Shown: positions 28,592 through 29,461 of the stretch, piece by piece
Layout of the letters: each line of letters opens with the position of its first letter
Position numbering within the stretch: the first letter of the stretch is position 1
Assembly (NCBI GenBank): GCA_001687465.1
Contig: LVLI01000569.1
Coordinates: forward strand, 1 to 29,461
Origin: Halocafeteria seosinensis
Lineage: Eukaryota; Sar; Bigyra; Bicosoecida
Length of the DNA stretch: 29,461 bases
Direction: 5' to 3'
Notes under the pieces: generated by a model
Database searches by the model: none
What the model saw: the letters and a program-made list of their open reading frames with translations, nothing else
Told to the model about the DNA's origin: nothing
Made by a program: the position numbers and the translations under genes

Positions 28592-29461
28592 CTAGTCCAC
28601 CGGCTGCAGTGCACGCCTTGCTGCTTTTTGCACTGGTACCTTAGGCATCAAAGGGATACAGATATCTTTCTGTCTCCGGGGTACTTCACCATCCGGACAC
28701 CGGGTGCAGTGCGTATCTGTCATTTTCGCAACTTCATTTCTGTCGCAACTCGAGCATAAACTCTTCTGCTCATTTGGAACGAAGCCTTCCAGACAAGGCC
28801 GACAATGTGCCTCTGTTTGGTCTGACACCTCATGATCCCTACAAGCCACGCAAGCGCTTTGAGCAGCATTTGGTATCTGCCCCTCCATGCAAGATATACA
28901 GTGCGTGCTGCTTTCATCGGCGACCTGATGTTCTTGACACTGTACACAAGAATCTGGAACACTGCGAGGTACAGTCCCGTTGGAACATCTGCTGCATCGC
29001 GTATCTTGTACCGTTGCTACTTCAGATGTTGTACAAGGCACGCAAGCGCTCCGTTGGCCGTTTGGGATCTCCCCAGCGGGGCATTCTTTGCATTCTGTAA
29101 CCGTTACGTTCGCCACTTCGTAAGTCTTACAAGGTTTACATTCGTCCTGTGAAGCAGTTGGAACGCTACCATTCGGACAATTCATACACTGGACATCACT
29201 TGTAAGTGGTGATTGCTGGTGTGGCGGACAGGGCACGCAACCGTTTCGATTCTCATTAGGGACTTTTCCCACGTTGCATGTACGACATCCGATATCTTCA
29301 TCATTTGCAATTTGGTATGGGCGTTCGCAAGATATACAACCATTTCGATCTTCGTTTGGGACTTTCGCATTTCCACAAATACGACACTGAGTATCATTAT
29401 AGCTCGCTATTTGATACGAGTATTCGCAGGATATACAATCATTTCGATCTTCGTTTGGGAA
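28592..29461 (-). CDS. tandem Cys-repeat protein (GCC2/GCC3, ephrin-receptor-like), 3' end
   Basis: The minus-strand frame is open from the right edge to a stop at 28592-28594, giving the last 288 residues or so. It consists of eight tandem units of 32-33 residues with the pattern C-x2-C-x11/12-C-x2-C-x12/13, each with a short Glu/Gln-Val/Ile-Ala motif in the middle and Gly-x-x-Pro-Asn/Arg after the fourth Cys (for example CKECPAGEIPN, CSRCSNGTVPR, CISCMEGQIPN). This is the signature of GCC2/GCC3-type disulfide-rich modules found in large secreted or membrane proteins of protists and algae. The last unit degenerates to CIPLMPKVPV and a basic tail, with no membrane anchor in the visible part. 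The signal peptide and any catalytic region must lie outside the window. A final intron near 28640 (AAG then GTACCAG) is possible but weak. Confidence 0.85.
   Translation of the reverse strand, partial: FPNEDRNDCISCEYSYQIASYNDTQCRICGNAKVPNEDRNGCISCERPYQIANDEDIGCRTCNVGKVPNENRNGCVPCPPHQQSPLTSDVQCMNCPNGSVPTASQDECKPCKTYEVANVTVTECKECPAGEIPNGQRSACVPCTTSEVATVQDTRCSRCSNGTVPRSVPDSCVQCQEHQVADESSTHCISCMEGQIPNAAQSACVACRDHEVSDQTEAHCRPCLEGFVPNEQKSLCSSCDRNEVAKMTDTHCTRCPDGEVPRRQKDICIPLMPKVPVQKAARRALQPVD

Overview
The window is nuclear DNA from a unicellular eukaryote that makes motile flagella. It encodes an outer-arm axonemal dynein intermediate chain. Most genes are split by short GT-AG introns, typically 60-75 nt, and TAA, TAG and TGA all serve as stops. 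Packing is dense, with genes on both strands and several convergent pairs under 300 bp apart. An ethylene-receptor-type hybrid histidine kinase, flavohemoglobins, an acylated CaM kinase, an AMPK beta subunit and a large GCC2/GCC3-like cysteine-repeat protein fit a zoosporic fungus-like organism, a stramenopile or another flagellated protist. The sequence alone does not decide between these.

Left part (1-12.6 kb): the 5' end of a minus-strand gene leaves the left edge. It is followed by a seven-exon calmodulin-dependent-type kinase (1009-2551, +), ribosomal protein eS19 (2815-3330, -), a gene-poor 1.8 kb stretch with a short repeat pair and a GC-rich double hairpin, and a PH-domain protein (5171-7189, +). 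Next come the nine-exon dynein intermediate chain DNAI1 (7662-10523, +) and, 67 bp away and convergent, a six-exon AMPK beta subunit (10591-12577, -). The AMPK beta gene has an isolated start-codon exon and an unusual 200-residue C-terminal tail.

Centre (13.7-24.2 kb): a small two-exon gene is followed by a flavohemoglobin cluster. One minus-strand copy is a clear pseudogene (14427-15768), and two plus-strand copies are intact (17262-18634 and 19226-20566). One intact copy has a mitochondrial-type presequence and the other does not. The spaces around the intact copies hold seven copies of the 7-mer GTAATAC, a perfect 19-bp bZIP-type palindrome and other inverted repeats, which makes a good candidate for a shared control region. 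Convergent with the last flavohemoglobin is a hybrid histidine kinase with an ethylene-receptor-like membrane domain and a degenerate ATPase domain.

Right part (24.1-29.5 kb): a poorly coding 1.3 kb interval with a CTGCAG microsatellite, an unrecognised 291-residue protein (25418-26293, +), a two-exon Regnase-type NYN/PIN ribonuclease (26783-28199, -), and the 3' end of a tandem Cys-repeat protein gene running off the right edge (28592-29461, -).

Functionally the window mixes signalling (CaMK, AMPK beta, histidine kinase, PH protein), nitric oxide detoxification (flavohemoglobins), RNA decay (NYN nuclease), translation (eS19) and motility (DNAI1). The only local grouping that looks functional is the flavohemoglobin array with its shared motif, possibly including the neighbouring gas-sensor-like kinase.
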